DNA of 64,000 nucleotides. It comes from Callipepla californica brunnescens. Taxonomy: Eukaryota; Chordata; Aves; Galliformes; Odontophoridae. Below the pieces are notes generated by a model, which was given only the letters and a program-made list of their open reading frames with translations, made no database searches and was not told where the DNA came from. The first letter of the stretch is position 1. Every line of letters starts with the position of its first letter. Of the stretch, positions 51,986-64,000 are shown one piece after another. The position numbers and the translations under genes are program-made. The stretch spans positions 14,844,501-14,908,500 of the forward strand of contig JALIRH010000014.1 of NCBI GenBank assembly GCA_023055505.1, written 5' to 3'.

Positions 51986-54900
51986 GAATCACCTGGAGAC
52001 TTTTGGAAGGCATCACAGAATATGACTGATTTGTAATGTAATCATTTTAAAGCAGCTAAATTCTGCAGAACTAAAAGCCGTTTCATGTTCGTTTATGACA
52101 GTCTGATTGTCTCCATGGAAACATGGGCAAAACATCATTTCTACATCAAAACAGGAAGATTTGTTTCCGTATTATATTAGTTTTAGTGTGCACTGAGAAA
52201 AACAAACATAAAAATAAGAGATTTTTCAAAGATAGATTTCATTAAGAAAAGAGCATTTTCAGTCCTATTACATGAGACTTGTCCCTGTCAACCTGATCCC
52301 ACAGTGAAAAACCTTGCAAGAGGAGAAGCATTCTGCAGAACATCCATGGATTAGGGATAAAAATAGAAAAAGTTTGGAGGTATAGTATTTACTGTCAGAA
52401 CAAATCACCAGAATTAGGAAGTTATAGGCATTTTAGCCATGAGCCCAACAAATGAAAAGCCTGCAGAATGAAAGCTGCTGGTACTGCATGTGGTTGGTAC
52501 ATCATTTAGCAATCTGCACAACAGAGAATGCAACAGTGAAAATTATCTGCAGCCTGCCTAGCATAGTTGATCGGTGTGTAATGTTTTATTACTTTTGAGA
52601 GGAATCACCTAAGCAGGAAAAGATCAAGCTGCTGCATGGACAATTGCTTAGTCATATAAACTGCTATCCAGAAGGGAATAGAATGGGAAATAAATGAAGG
52701 GACAAATGCCTATCCTGGATGGTTCTAAAGTAAATATTAACACAGCAAAGAAAATTCCTTCATATAGCATGAGATAACAGAAACTAGCTTTATGAAAAAG
52801 CAATGAATATCTAATACAATTTCTCACTCTAAACTGCATGAGAAATTCTCTAATGTGAAACAAATAAAGATGAAAATTCATGAACTACAAAATCATTTTT
52901 GAGAATTAACTCTGCTCTGTGGTTATTTACCAGCTACAGCAACAGCCAAAGGCAGAAATTTTGAGACTGAGAGTTTCTAAACAATGGGAGTATGGTGACT
53001 TCTGTGTACAGAATGAAATGAAAGGGTAAAATAAGCAGATAACCTCAGAAGTGGAAAAGCACATTGTCAAATGGGTTTGAAGACCAAGTGGTCACAAGTT
53101 AAAACATTGGAGCACTAGAATTTGAAGTGGATTGTGGTAGGACAGCCATCCAAAATACGAAGTTGCAGGACGAGCACACCCTAGAAAATCAACACATACA
53201 GAAGGACAGAAGACCCAAAATATTGTGCTGTTTCTACAAGTTTTTTCTTACTCCATTTCAGTTGCTGCAGAAATGTGGGAACTGGCGACTAACCTTTAAT
53301 TCACACAACCTACACTTCCTTTCTTGGTTTTGAGACCTCTACACTAATTTTCAACAACAAAAGATCACCTGCACAGAGTTGCTGCTGAATCAACACAATT
53401 TGCACTTCACTTTTTTATGGCGCTTTGGCAAATGCATGCAGTGCTAAAATTCTACTCTTATTAATGCATTCCAAAACAAGTCAATAAGTCTTTTGATAAG
53501 CACTTGCTATTTGATTTTTGAGAAAACACAAAAAGCAACATTTAGAAGGCTTTAAATGAATTCACAGTTCAATCATAAGGCTTTCTTTTTCTAAAGAAAA
53601 CTATACACTGATGAAGACATCATCTGATAAAACAGAAATTCAATTTCCTTTGTCTAATACTCTGCTAAAATAATTCTTAAGAAAGATCCTTTGCAAAGAA
53701 TTAAACTTGGAGCAGTTGCTTGTGGACACTCAAGTAACTGTCAGGAATAACTAAAATGTTATTTTGTCCTTTTCCCACTGAGAATGAACCCAGGTTGCCT
53801 CAGGCGATACAACAGCAAATTTTGTAACTTTGCACGCAGCATGGTAGCTAAAATACACTTCTACAACAGAGGAACAATTGTTCATAAGAGAATTGCTTGC
53901 TTTCTGAATCACATAGGTAAGAAATGCCATCAAAAAGAGTAAGCTTTCTGAGTTGCGAAGGAACACTGAATTATTCAGGGTTCATGATGTACATGCTACT
54001 TTTTATTAGAACAAAGATAAAATATCAAGTTCTAATAAAAAAGAGCCATGTCTATCAGTAACCTTGGATAAATCGAACAAAAAGTAACAATAGAATGGGA
54101 AACTGAGTTTTACTTCTTTCAGAGAATATACGTTGCATTTCCTGAATCAATCTGTCTGATCTATCTGCAGACATTTCTGGAGGCATTGCCCCAAATTTGG
54201 GACATGAATACAGTGAGGAGCAAGAAACAATCTCACAGTGGTTTGGGGATGGGAGTTGGGGTGGTCAGTAGCAGGAACAATCACTGTGATTCAAAATTGA
54301 TTAATTTCGTCTTGATCTGAAAAGAAGTAAATGTTATCAGTATGTGCTATCCCTTCTTCACTTCATAATTCCCTTTCAACAGAGAAAACTCAAAAGGATA
54401 AGCAGTGGATTTCCGAACGGAAGGAAATCCAAATATCAGATACTTTTCCAGTTTCGAACAAGATCCTTACAGAAAAATGACAGTCAGAAGACTGCAAGAC
54501 ATTAACCATGACCTTCATATTCAGGAGAAAAAAAAAAACAGTTCAATTTATACAAGTGTGCCACAGTGCTAAGGGAAGACAAACCATAATTCAGCTTGAT
54601 TTATGCAACACACTGCTTCTTCTGAAGAATATTTTAATCAGCAAATCGAGATTTCAGTAAGGTTACGTCACTACCAAGAGGTGTTCTCTATGACAGAAAG
54701 GGCTGAGAAAGCTGTACAGTAAGACAAAATGACATCATGCTAAATTTGGAGGCAGAGAGTTGATGTTTCAATTCAGGGTATTTAATTCAACTATGTACGT
54801 AATCATGCATTGCTCTTTCATAGAAGATATACATGGCTACAAAAGTGTGAAGATGTTTAAAAGCATAATGAAAGGATATATCAGTATTTGAATGCATTAC

Positions 54901-57825
54901 TCCATGTGCATGCCTGGTATAACTGAGCTATGAGGATATATCATAAGAACTCTGATTAAACTACGTCAAAAGCTGTTGTACTAATGTGCAAGTTCTAATG
55001 AGGAAATTCATTTCTCTCTTCCTCATACAGTATCAATTTCATGCCCGATAGGTTTTTAAATGGGCCACAAATCCTCTTTCTTATTTTTTTTTAAATCCAA
55101 AGCAATACTACAGCACGAGGGCTTTTAATGTGAGCTGAACAGTCAACAACCACCAAGATATTTATTAGATATAACAGACTCCTTAAACATGGGAGAATCT
55201 ATATGAGACATGGTCATTAGTATGTATGCAGCCTTGACTGTGGGCTCTCAGTATTTGCTAATGCAGACATTTTTTCCGTGGCTTGGGAAGCTCCATGGAA
55301 CTGTGTGGCATCAAAGAGGCAGTATCATTGTTTCAGAAGAAAGATCCTTCCTTCCCCCATCAGTAGACTGTCTCAGTAGCTCCTCTTCCAAATTCCATAT
55401 CAAGCTAATTAATTTAGCAGTTCCTCAGGCTGCAGGATTATTTGGAACTCAGTATGCTCTGCTCCTGGTAATTTGTTAGCATGTCTAAATTTCACAATGC
55501 TTAACTACATTTACAGGTGGATTTTCAGATCATTTCATTTTATAATGGAACAGGACAAAACTGAAAGGCCGGACCTGGAAGGACCTTCCTGATCCACACT
55601 ATTTACATGGCTTGAGCAAGGAAGCAAACAGAAAACATTGCACACTCTTAAATACAAACACAGAAGACTGATGTGCATCAGTACCTGGAGTGGGCTGTCA
55701 TATTTTTGTAGTGAAATGAAATGATTAGTCTCTCTTTTCTGTAAGAGATCATCATGCTTAAAACCTCAAAGTGATGGTTCTCTAAAATGCTCTTTACATA
55801 CAACTTTCTCTAATGGCATTAACTAGCAACCTTACAAAACACCATAGAAATTTCAACATCCTTGAAGAGCCATTACCTGCATGTGTAAGTACCTGTTCCA
55901 GAGAAACTGCACATTTAAAAACTGCCATATTCTTACAGATAACATCTACTTTAATGGTGAGATTCACAGACCAGTGGAAACTTTGGTCTCTTTGGTATCA
56001 GAATTTCACATTTTGTTAAATGATTGCTATCATAGGACTCATAAGAAGGCAGGAAAACTCAAAGTCTACTTAAAAAGCAGCTTTAATCACTTAAAGTGCT
56101 TCCACTTTACTGTTGATGTATTTGGGGGGAAAAAAAAATCACAAAATAAAAAGAAATAAATGTAAATACAACAACAGTAGACACAAAGTTTCTTGCCACT
56201 CTGGTGATAGCTTGGCAACATATATATCATACTCTGCTCTAAAAGCGAACATAGAAGTCAAGTATGAGGGACATATTGGCCCACGACCCTGTGTTTCCTC
56301 TGACTTTGCTGCTCGTACTTGAAAATGCTTTCAGAACTAGAATCTTTCATTCTTACCCTTCACAGCAGTTTCCATGACATGAATAATTCATATCCAGTTA
56401 TTCGCTTAAAGTGCTGAACACTGGGACTTGCAACCAGGTAATTAGCTAATAAAGAAGAGTGGATTTGTTGCATGTTTAGGCTATCACGTCAAATTAATGT
56501 AAAGATGACAGTGTGCATTCATATGGAACATATACAAAACCAATGTAAGAAGAACAGTTATATGTAGATTAAATGAGTATCTTAAGATCATATGAATATA
56601 CCCAGAGATTTCTATTAAGCCCATCTGAGAGGATTTTGAATTCACAGAATTCTGTAATTCTGGTATCATCTACATAAAGTAGCACTGACAAACATGCCTT
56701 TCTTCTTAACTTTGTATTTATTACCCTGATAATTGATGAAATGTATCAAAAACAGCTGGTCAGTTGAATGCATCACTGAAAATCCATATGATTCAGATCA
56801 ACAAGTTGCCTAGGAAATTAGGTGGAAATGAAAGGAATGAGCTGCATTTACTGATGGGATATACATCACAGCATAGAAGAAACACTGATAAAGTAGAAGG
56901 GAGAGATGGCAGTGTCAACCAAAAGGCAGTACTCAGATAAGAGCATATGCTCACAACAGCTCTTGGGAAATAAATGTGGGCTTGGAGAAGCATTTTGAAA
57001 ACAGAATTTGCAAAGTAGGCATCACACACAAAAGGCATGGTATCATAGAGCTACTCTTGTTTCTGTGTGTCAGATAAAGCCAGACTACTACTTCAAAACC
57101 CCTTGAATTCCTATGTACTTGCCTGTAATCTAGCCAATGAGTATACAGTTTATCATGCTGATGTAGGGCACAAAGAATGATTTCCCTCATTAATACAAAT
57201 AGAACTTTCAATTCCAAGCAGCTCATATTATAAGGGTCTGTAAGAAAGTGCAGCTAGTCATGCTCAATTAACTGAGCTGCTACGCTGGGCAGTTAGGATA
57301 TGGCCCCAATAACCATTCTTGTGGTCAGTTTTGACATTTTATATGTTACAGAATTTTATGTTTACAATGCAACATGCTATGTTTAGAATATTCACCAACT
57401 AGAAAATGGGAAACATATATTAATCAAATGTTCTTACAATACATATTAGCCTGTGAATAATAAGCTGTTCTTTTAATGTTCTGGTGAAAGACATAGAAGT
57501 GTTAACTACCACGTATTCCCATCTATAGCTGAAGTCACATTAAAAAGGAAGAAAAATAAGGGAGCAAGCTTGGATTCTATGCCATTGCATGACTTTGTGA
57601 TAGAAGATAACTTCATCTCAGCAACTTCTCTTGCCTGTGGCTTCCTACTTTCAGCCCCCATTTGATATCTGTCCTCCCACTGAGTTCTGCATGTGAATAC
57701 TGTGCCGGGCATCAATTGCAAGGTGCCAGGATTTGGCATCCAAAGTTTGAAACTTTTGAATTGCTGATACACTTAAATAAAAGACAATAAATACCAAGGA
57801 CAATATTTTAAGTAACAATGAACAT

Positions 57826-57876
57826 GTTGAACATTCATGTTCAACCAATTCAAATTCTAAACCAATTCAAATTCTT
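57826..57876. repeat. 8-bp hairpin plus 17-bp tandem duplication
   Basis: GTTGAACA (57826-57833) and TGTTCAAC (57838-57845) are perfect inverted arms around a TTCA loop. Overlapping the right arm, AACCAATTCAAATTCT occurs twice with a 17-bp period (57843-57858 and 57860-57875). No mobile element signature was found around them. Confidence 0.8.
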
Positions 57877-60800
57877 ATTCTAGGTGGTTGGCTGAATATG
57901 AGTGTTGGGAAATCTCTTGTGAGGAAAGGCATTACACACCGCTTTTCTGTGTATGGGCTGCTAATGGTGAGAGTAATTGCCATTTCAGTAATACACTTTC
58001 AAACTGAAGCATTTCTTGTAATAGCTGACAATTTGAAGTGCTTGGTGTTTATTTCACATCAGGGAGTACAGTCCCCTAATATATTCTGTTCCACATTTCC
58101 TTACAGACTATATGATTCAAAGGGAAAAAAAAAAAATTGGTAAGTTTAAGATCTTCCATTTGAAAGACTAAAACAAAAAATGAAAACATTTATATCACTT
58201 ACTTTAATCTGACTCACACACAGTTCCATTGAAAAGTGTTTGAGAACCACCAGTTGGGAAATGGCATTGATGCAGAAATGTCCAGACTTAAACATACCAG
58301 GTTGGAATCCATCTCACTTCACATTAGATTCCAACACTGTAGATATCTGAAACTTACCTACTCTTCTGACTTGTCTTTTTTGACAGATAAGTAACTTAAG
58401 ATGGGAGGAATTACACCCCAGAGTATCTACTTGTTTGTACCAATGAGAAATGGAAACCAGGTAACTAGATGTTCAACAACTGGAAGAGATGTAGATAAAT
58501 GAATCCCCATGTCTGTGATGCACTCTACTGATAATGCAGTAATCTGGAGTAAACATGAGATGACTTTGATTGGCTCCTGTATTATTGAGGTAATGCTATC
58601 AAAGTATTTTGTTATTAACAACCTTAAAAAAAAAATCTTGAAGGAGGTTCACATAATTACTTGTGAAGAACTCAAAATTTTTATCCTTCATTTTCTTTTT
58701 TGGGCAGTTTTCAAAGTATTTTCCTTGCATGGAGAGGCAGGGAGGGATATGTTATCTTCAAATAGTCCTCAAATGAAGTTTGCCATCTCTGATTGTCAGT
58801 TCTCTGCTCGTTCACTGAAATGGGCTTCTCAGTCATGGACTTAGTGGAACTGTATGCAGCACTCTATTTGCAAAAGGTGGAAGCTTCTATATGCAACTGT
58901 GTATGAGAAAGAGCTCATTCTCAAGAAGAGTGGCCTCTGCTGGCTACTTGAAGGACTGGTATTGATGGAATTAAGGACAGGATTATTTTATTTGTGCCGT
59001 ATACAAGAAAAATCCCTGTATTTTCACAGAAAAGTGAATAGAACCCCGAATGTGACATAGTAAATCTTAGAAGAGATGCAGGCTACACTCCTCATCTCTG
59101 AGCTCCCTGCTAATCTATTGCAGAGATGTACCAGGAAACAATTTCAGGGCATACTGTGTCTTGCACTGTCAGCCAAGCGAATAATAGTACAGTGCCTGTC
59201 AGACAGCACTGGGGCTCAGGAGAACAAAAATAACCACATGAAAATTTCCTGCAATTGCAATGTTTAGTGGATTTGGGAAGTATTTCCCACCCATACACAT
59301 CTGCATTACATTCCCTACAAGAATCAAGTGAGAGAAATAGTATTGACTGGTAAAAGAATAATGCCATTCAAATGGCATTAGCAAGCCATAGCAAAATTTC
59401 AGTACAATTAGTTTAATGTACATCGGCTCCAAGAAGGAATAGAAAGAAAACTGTGTTGCTGAACCCATAAACAGACAATTTATGCTCTTACATACATCTG
59501 TGATTGTATTTGTATTTAAATATGGCACTTGGCAAATCAAAGTTGAAAACTAACGATTTTCAAAACCCCAATATAACATCTATTTCCAAACCTCTTTCTC
59601 CCTCTGTCCTGAAATGCTGTTGTTTTTAGGTAACTATACCTTCAAAACTGTGCAAGACAGAGAAATACGCTTTCCCACAGCTATTGTTGAAGTCATAATC
59701 ATATCAGAATATGTTATGACCACTGCTGGCAGAAGAGTCTCCAGCCCTGGTGCCAGACTTCATCCATAAGATCACCTTCTCAGTACCATACCTCATTACT
59801 GGTTGGTTATCTCAATCTTAGATGGAAGAAAAATAATTTAAAATGATCATATAGCACTCTGAATACTGACAGAATAGGTATGAATTCATTTTTTTTCTCC
59901 TGTTTTATTTTTCTTTATTTACTTGTTTCACATACAAAGAGTTTTTAATGACATGAACGATCTCCTTCGGGAAAACAAATGGTACAAGTACAATGCAAAA
60001 TGATTTTTGTTTGTTATTCTAATAGCAACAAAAATGTGATTACTGCTGAAGGAGATTTGTGCACTTCTAAATCCTCTGACATTTATGCAAATGCCCAAAT
60101 GGGTTGTGCTTTTCCTTCTGTGCAGGAAATCTTTCATATCACAGTGCAGAAGTAGAGTCTGCGCTCCCACTGAGCAGGTTAAAGGTTTTGTCAAGTGCAG
60201 CATTAAAGCTAGAGTATCTCAAGGAACATAGCGTACGTAAAAAGGCAGATGGAAGCAATCTGAAGGCCACCTGAAATATCTCAAAGCAGCAAGTGGCACA
60301 TACGTATTTATTTTCCTATGCATACTATAGAACAGGACTCTACCAGGGCTACTCGATGTGCCCATGGAAAATATCAATTAGCAGGAGAAGTGCCAGGATT
60401 TTGCTCTGGGGGAATGTGTGACTAACCTCTGAATGCCATGGATTTGGGGAGATAACTCACTACTTTTGGATCTCGTACTGCCTCAGCCACTTTACACAGC
60501 CTTCATACAGATTAACATGGAAGGAAGCAATATGGCTTGCCATAATGCAGTTTCACACTCTCCATGTAAAGTGCCCTGCTGCTTAATTTGGCTCATCAGC
60601 CACTGTTCTCCTGACTCCTTCTCTGCGCTGCTGTACGGTTCCATTAAGTCTCCACAGTAATCTGTAACAATTGAGTCTGAAGTGAGGCTATTAAGAAAAG
60701 ACAAAAGCATCTTGCTTCATAGCTTTCTATAAATGAAAAACATATTCCTAATTTCACATTGGTTTTAGGCTTATGAAAGGCTCTTACTCTGTAATGGTAC

Positions 60801-62970
60801 AAACAGGTATTTCTGTTTTCACTGAGTTTCCGATGTTAAATTTCTCTTCAGTATAGGGTTTGGAATTATTATTCTCTCATACGTTTAACTGAGGTTATTT
60901 GGTCTTTATTTGTAAATAAACAGAACAATAAGTGAGGTGATAATAATAGTTTGTACAGTGAAGAAGTCTGCCTAGCCATAGGGCTGTCCAAGTATTCTGG
61001 ATTATACCAAATCCTGAAAGGTTATGATTGTAAGTCACTAAACCTATAACAGATTTTACATTGATAGAAAGGGTATGATAATTAATCACTTGCTTTATTA
61101 GAAAGATATGATTCTTTACAAAGATTGAAAATGACTGCAGGAGCTGATAACCTGTTAGATCCTCAAGAAAGCAGCTCTGCAAATGTAAAAGACAATATCT
61201 GCAAGTTATGTCAGCAGCAGAATACGGATGAACTGCAAGGAAAAGGGCAGCGTTAGCATCAGGGAGGAGACTACTGGAATAAAGTGCAGTCCAGAAGTAC
61301 CTTGTGTTGAACTAAAGGAACACAGTAATTAGGTATGTGGAAAGAAAACCTCAAGAGAAAACCTCAACCTCATGGCAAACCATTTCCAACATTTGTCATT
61401 CTAATTTCATTTCATTTTCTTTTCCTTAAGCGAAGGATCCACAGAGCTAACTGCCGGACTATTACCTGCTTAATTAATGATATATTTGATTTCAAGATAC
61501 ACCACAATTTCCTTCCCATCACCTTCTATCATCTCTCTATGAAACAGGTTGTGCACAGAACTCAAGCAAAATACAAAAGATACTTGAAAACAAGTAAGTG
61601 CTTTGAAAGGCTGCATGATATGGAAACATCTTCAGCAACAATTCACACAAAACAGTGTTTGTTACAACAGCAAATAAAAACAACAGAGTTTTTCCATGAC
61701 CTGATGATACATGTTCTGGTGGGTTATGTCTGGTATGGAAATCTGAGCTTCTTAACTTCTTAGTAATTACTTTTAAGTGCTTTTTCCTTTCTCTTGGAAA
61801 AAGCAAATAGATAAGAGGAAAGAGGCTGTAGAGACTAGAGCTTGTTTGTGGAACATACTGACAACGTGTTTAGATTTATGATGAGCTTCAGTACCACTCC
61901 CATCACAATCACAAAGCCTACAGTCCGCCAGAAGTCTGCAAACAGGCTCAAACCTCAACATGGATAATTCTACACTGAAGCAAAAACCTCTTTTGAATCT
62001 TCCAGAGTTAACAACTGTTTGGGCCATTGCTTATTTTGGAATCTGGTCTTTGAGATGTTTCAGAAATCGAGGCAGCAGCACCAACTGCTGATCGTGTTGT
62101 GTGCGTGGTGTTTGGCAGACCACGTAGGAAGACTAGAAACAACTTATGGCTCTGCAAATGTGCCTACCTCTCACACCTGGGGAAGAAATGCAATGGGAAT
62201 GTCATTGGGATATTAATGACAGAAAACTGCTTCAGTTCACACTTTCTCTTGACTGCGCCTCATTAGCTTTGTCTGCCCACCCATGCATTATCTCCTCATA
62301 ATTCCTTGCTAATTATCTTCAACATCAAAGCTTTTGGGTAGCTTTAATACTTACATACTTCAAATTACATTTTATTTAACAGCAGGCTCTTGGATAGATA
62401 AAACATAGCAGAAAAAATAGCCTATTGTTAAACCACTGGAGCTTGCTGTGCTGTTCAGGACACTGGCAATAACGACTGAAATATTAAAGCACCAACTGCT
62501 GGCATCTCCTACAAGGGTGTGTGAAGCATGCGTGAAGGATGGTGGATGGCACCTACCCTGAGTTGGAGGGCTCAGCCTTTATTCAGGTGAGAATGTGAAC
62601 TGCTAACACAGTTGCAAAGCTGTTAGTTACTTTGATCCTCTTTAGATTCCCTACTCCAAACCTTTAATGTCTTTGTCAAGACACAGTCGAAACAAATGTG
62701 CTGAAATCATGAAAGGGATGGTTCATCAGAAGTGTTCATTCTCTGTAGCCTTTATTATCAGGCTTAGCAACTACAAACAGCTCTGCAATAGGTGGGCATA
62801 TTGCCACCTCTCCTGCTGCTGAAGCTATTCCACTGTTAGCACTGCACCACCTGCCCAAACATGGGATCCCTGCTGTCTGACAGCATGGACAGCTCAGAAG
62901 AGCCAGCCGGGCACAGGAAAAGACAGAGATGACATGAAAACAGATCTCTGTTGCCACTGAAAGAAAAGAC

Positions 62971-62995
62971 AAAAAAACAAACAAACAAAAAAACC
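62971..62995 (+). repeat. (CAAA)n-type low-complexity run
   Basis: An A run, CAAACAAAC and another A run. Simple repeat with no associated element recognised. Confidence 0.85.
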
Positions 62996-64000
62996 AATTG
63001 CTGCATCCTCTGTGGAGAAAGCTGATAAACAAATGCTGAAGAGGGCTTTCTCAGCAGGACAGGGCACTGTCAGTGCACCAGATTTTTGTGCTGCCCTGTA
63101 TATATTGGCTTTCACAAGAAAGGCTTAGGATTAAAGCTTACATTAACACTTCTTGCTCTCAAGGAAGGAGCACAAACAAGGCTTCTCACTACAGCAAGCT
63201 GTAGTTTTCTCCTGAGCTGTTCCATCAAGCTCTCCAGGAATTAAGAATATTAAGACAACTCTGTGCAAGATGCCCTTCATCAATCATACATAACATTTAT
63301 GCACAAAAACACAAGGTCAAACTGGATCTGGCTCAAGCCACCGTGAGAAAAGGGACTCTGGACTAGTTGGTGCCATTCAGAGAACAAATTCCTGTTTTTC
63401 TGAGTTCATTTTTCCTGCCACACATGCAGTATATCTCTGCTGACTTAAAAACCAAATGGTAAACTATGCCAGGTGGCTGACTTCTTCAAAGGGTTAACTA
63501 TCCTTACAGAAACAGTAAAACAAGAAAATATAACAAGTAGCAAGTACCACTGGGCCTATAAATAACTGTAAGAACAGACAGCAACCCCTGTAAGAGTTCA
63601 ACAGCCCACTCAAGCATCAAATATCCATGAAACGGGAAAAGAACCCCCATCTCTTGCAATGTTCAGCTGAAGGCCAACAACCACTGCCTCCCAATTGGGC
63701 TGAAACTGAACTGTTGCTAGGGATGCACTGATACACCAGAATTGCTTTTTGTTTCTATGTTACAGCCATGATTCACTCCGTTCCCATAACCTTGTTGTCC
63801 AACAAGAAAAAACTCAAGACATTCACTGGTTATTTTCAGCTGTATGTGTGTCACAGCCAGTCCATCTATGGCCATTACTGAATGTCAGTTATTTTTGAGA
63901 GAATTGACTGGAAGTGGGGCATATTAGATATCTGCAGTTAATTAATTATGTTCTCCTAACCTTTCATCTTCTCTGCTTTTCATCTCTGGATGTTATGCTG

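Larger units (their letters stand above)
41252..64000 (-). other. SPOCK1: SPOCK1 intron upstream of the FOLN exon (partial)
   Basis: This intron sequence ends at the TATAG acceptor (41256-41252) and runs off the right edge, so it is at least 22.7 kb long. I looked for the preceding exon, which should encode the testican N-terminal region and end with the G of an Ala codon. I did not find it, so it is probably beyond the window. Named contents are a possible MIR at 44046-44128, the large CR1 at 46531-48085, a probable MIR at 51908-51985, a short hairpin plus 17-bp tandem duplication at 57826-57876, and a CAAA-type run at 62971-62995. Stretches 41290-44040, 44130-46520, 48090-51420, 52000-57820 and 57880-62960 contain no feature I can support. 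Confidence 0.82.

Noticed and set aside
55560..55600. Possible CR1 scrap (GGACCTGGAAGGACCTTC)
   Set aside because: The similarity to the CR1 hairpin region is limited to a few words in the wrong order.
41252..64000. Preceding SPOCK1 exon (N-terminal testican region)
   Set aside because: Short matches such as near 34507 or 58761 did not translate into the expected acidic/aromatic segment with splice sites.
1..64000. CRISPR arrays, tRNA or rRNA genes, phage or bacterial operons
   Set aside because: No regular spaced repeats, no cloverleaf with A and B boxes and no dense coding; the content is vertebrate intron.

Overview
The window looks like a piece of bird genome. It is AT-rich, has almost no coding sequence, and carries CR1 LINE copies with the typical 3' hairpin and short octamer tail, which are the main retrotransposons of birds. 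Two small exons on the minus strand read as the testican-1 gene, SPOCK1. I cannot fix the species. A galliform would fit, but any bird, or a reptile with active CR1, is possible.

Gene content: exon A at 41137-41251 (minus) encodes the follistatin-like (FOLN) segment with the core DPCLKVKCSPHKVCV. Exon B at 13230-13362 (minus) encodes the linker and first half of the Kazal-like module, ending in CKPCP and VCGSDGHTY. The donor of A and the acceptor of B are in the same phase, and joining them makes a Ser codon across the junction. The exons are therefore consecutive and separated by an intron of 27,774 nt. The rest of the window is intron: at least 22.7 kb upstream of exon A (41252-64000) and at least 13.2 kb downstream of exon B (1-13229). 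I found neither the preceding exon (testican N-terminal region) nor the following exon (rest of the Kazal module), so both probably lie outside. No other host gene, tRNA, rRNA or CRISPR array could be supported.

Repeats: a 5'-truncated CR1 at about 46.53-48.09 kb keeps an open reverse-transcriptase frame and lies antisense to SPOCK1. Two CR1 3' ends face each other at 35.4-35.7 kb and are followed by an A/C homopolymer patch. One probable and one possible MIR SINE lie at 51.9 and 44.05 kb, and a possible old CR1 scrap at 7.14 kb. Simple repeats include a 62-nt homopyrimidine run at 26.75 kb, AT dinucleotide runs at 27.3 and 40.27 kb, and several A or T runs.

Regulatory potential: the intron sequence at 10.2-10.6 kb contains six TAATTA sites within about 290 bp, far more than base composition predicts. 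It is the best candidate for a homeodomain-bound enhancer here. A 1.1-kb pyrimidine-skewed block (24.5-25.7 kb), a few GC-richer islets and some long open frames that look non-coding are recorded as lesser observations. I saw no clearly new biological system. The window is ordinary deep-intron vertebrate sequence with a few points worth checking.
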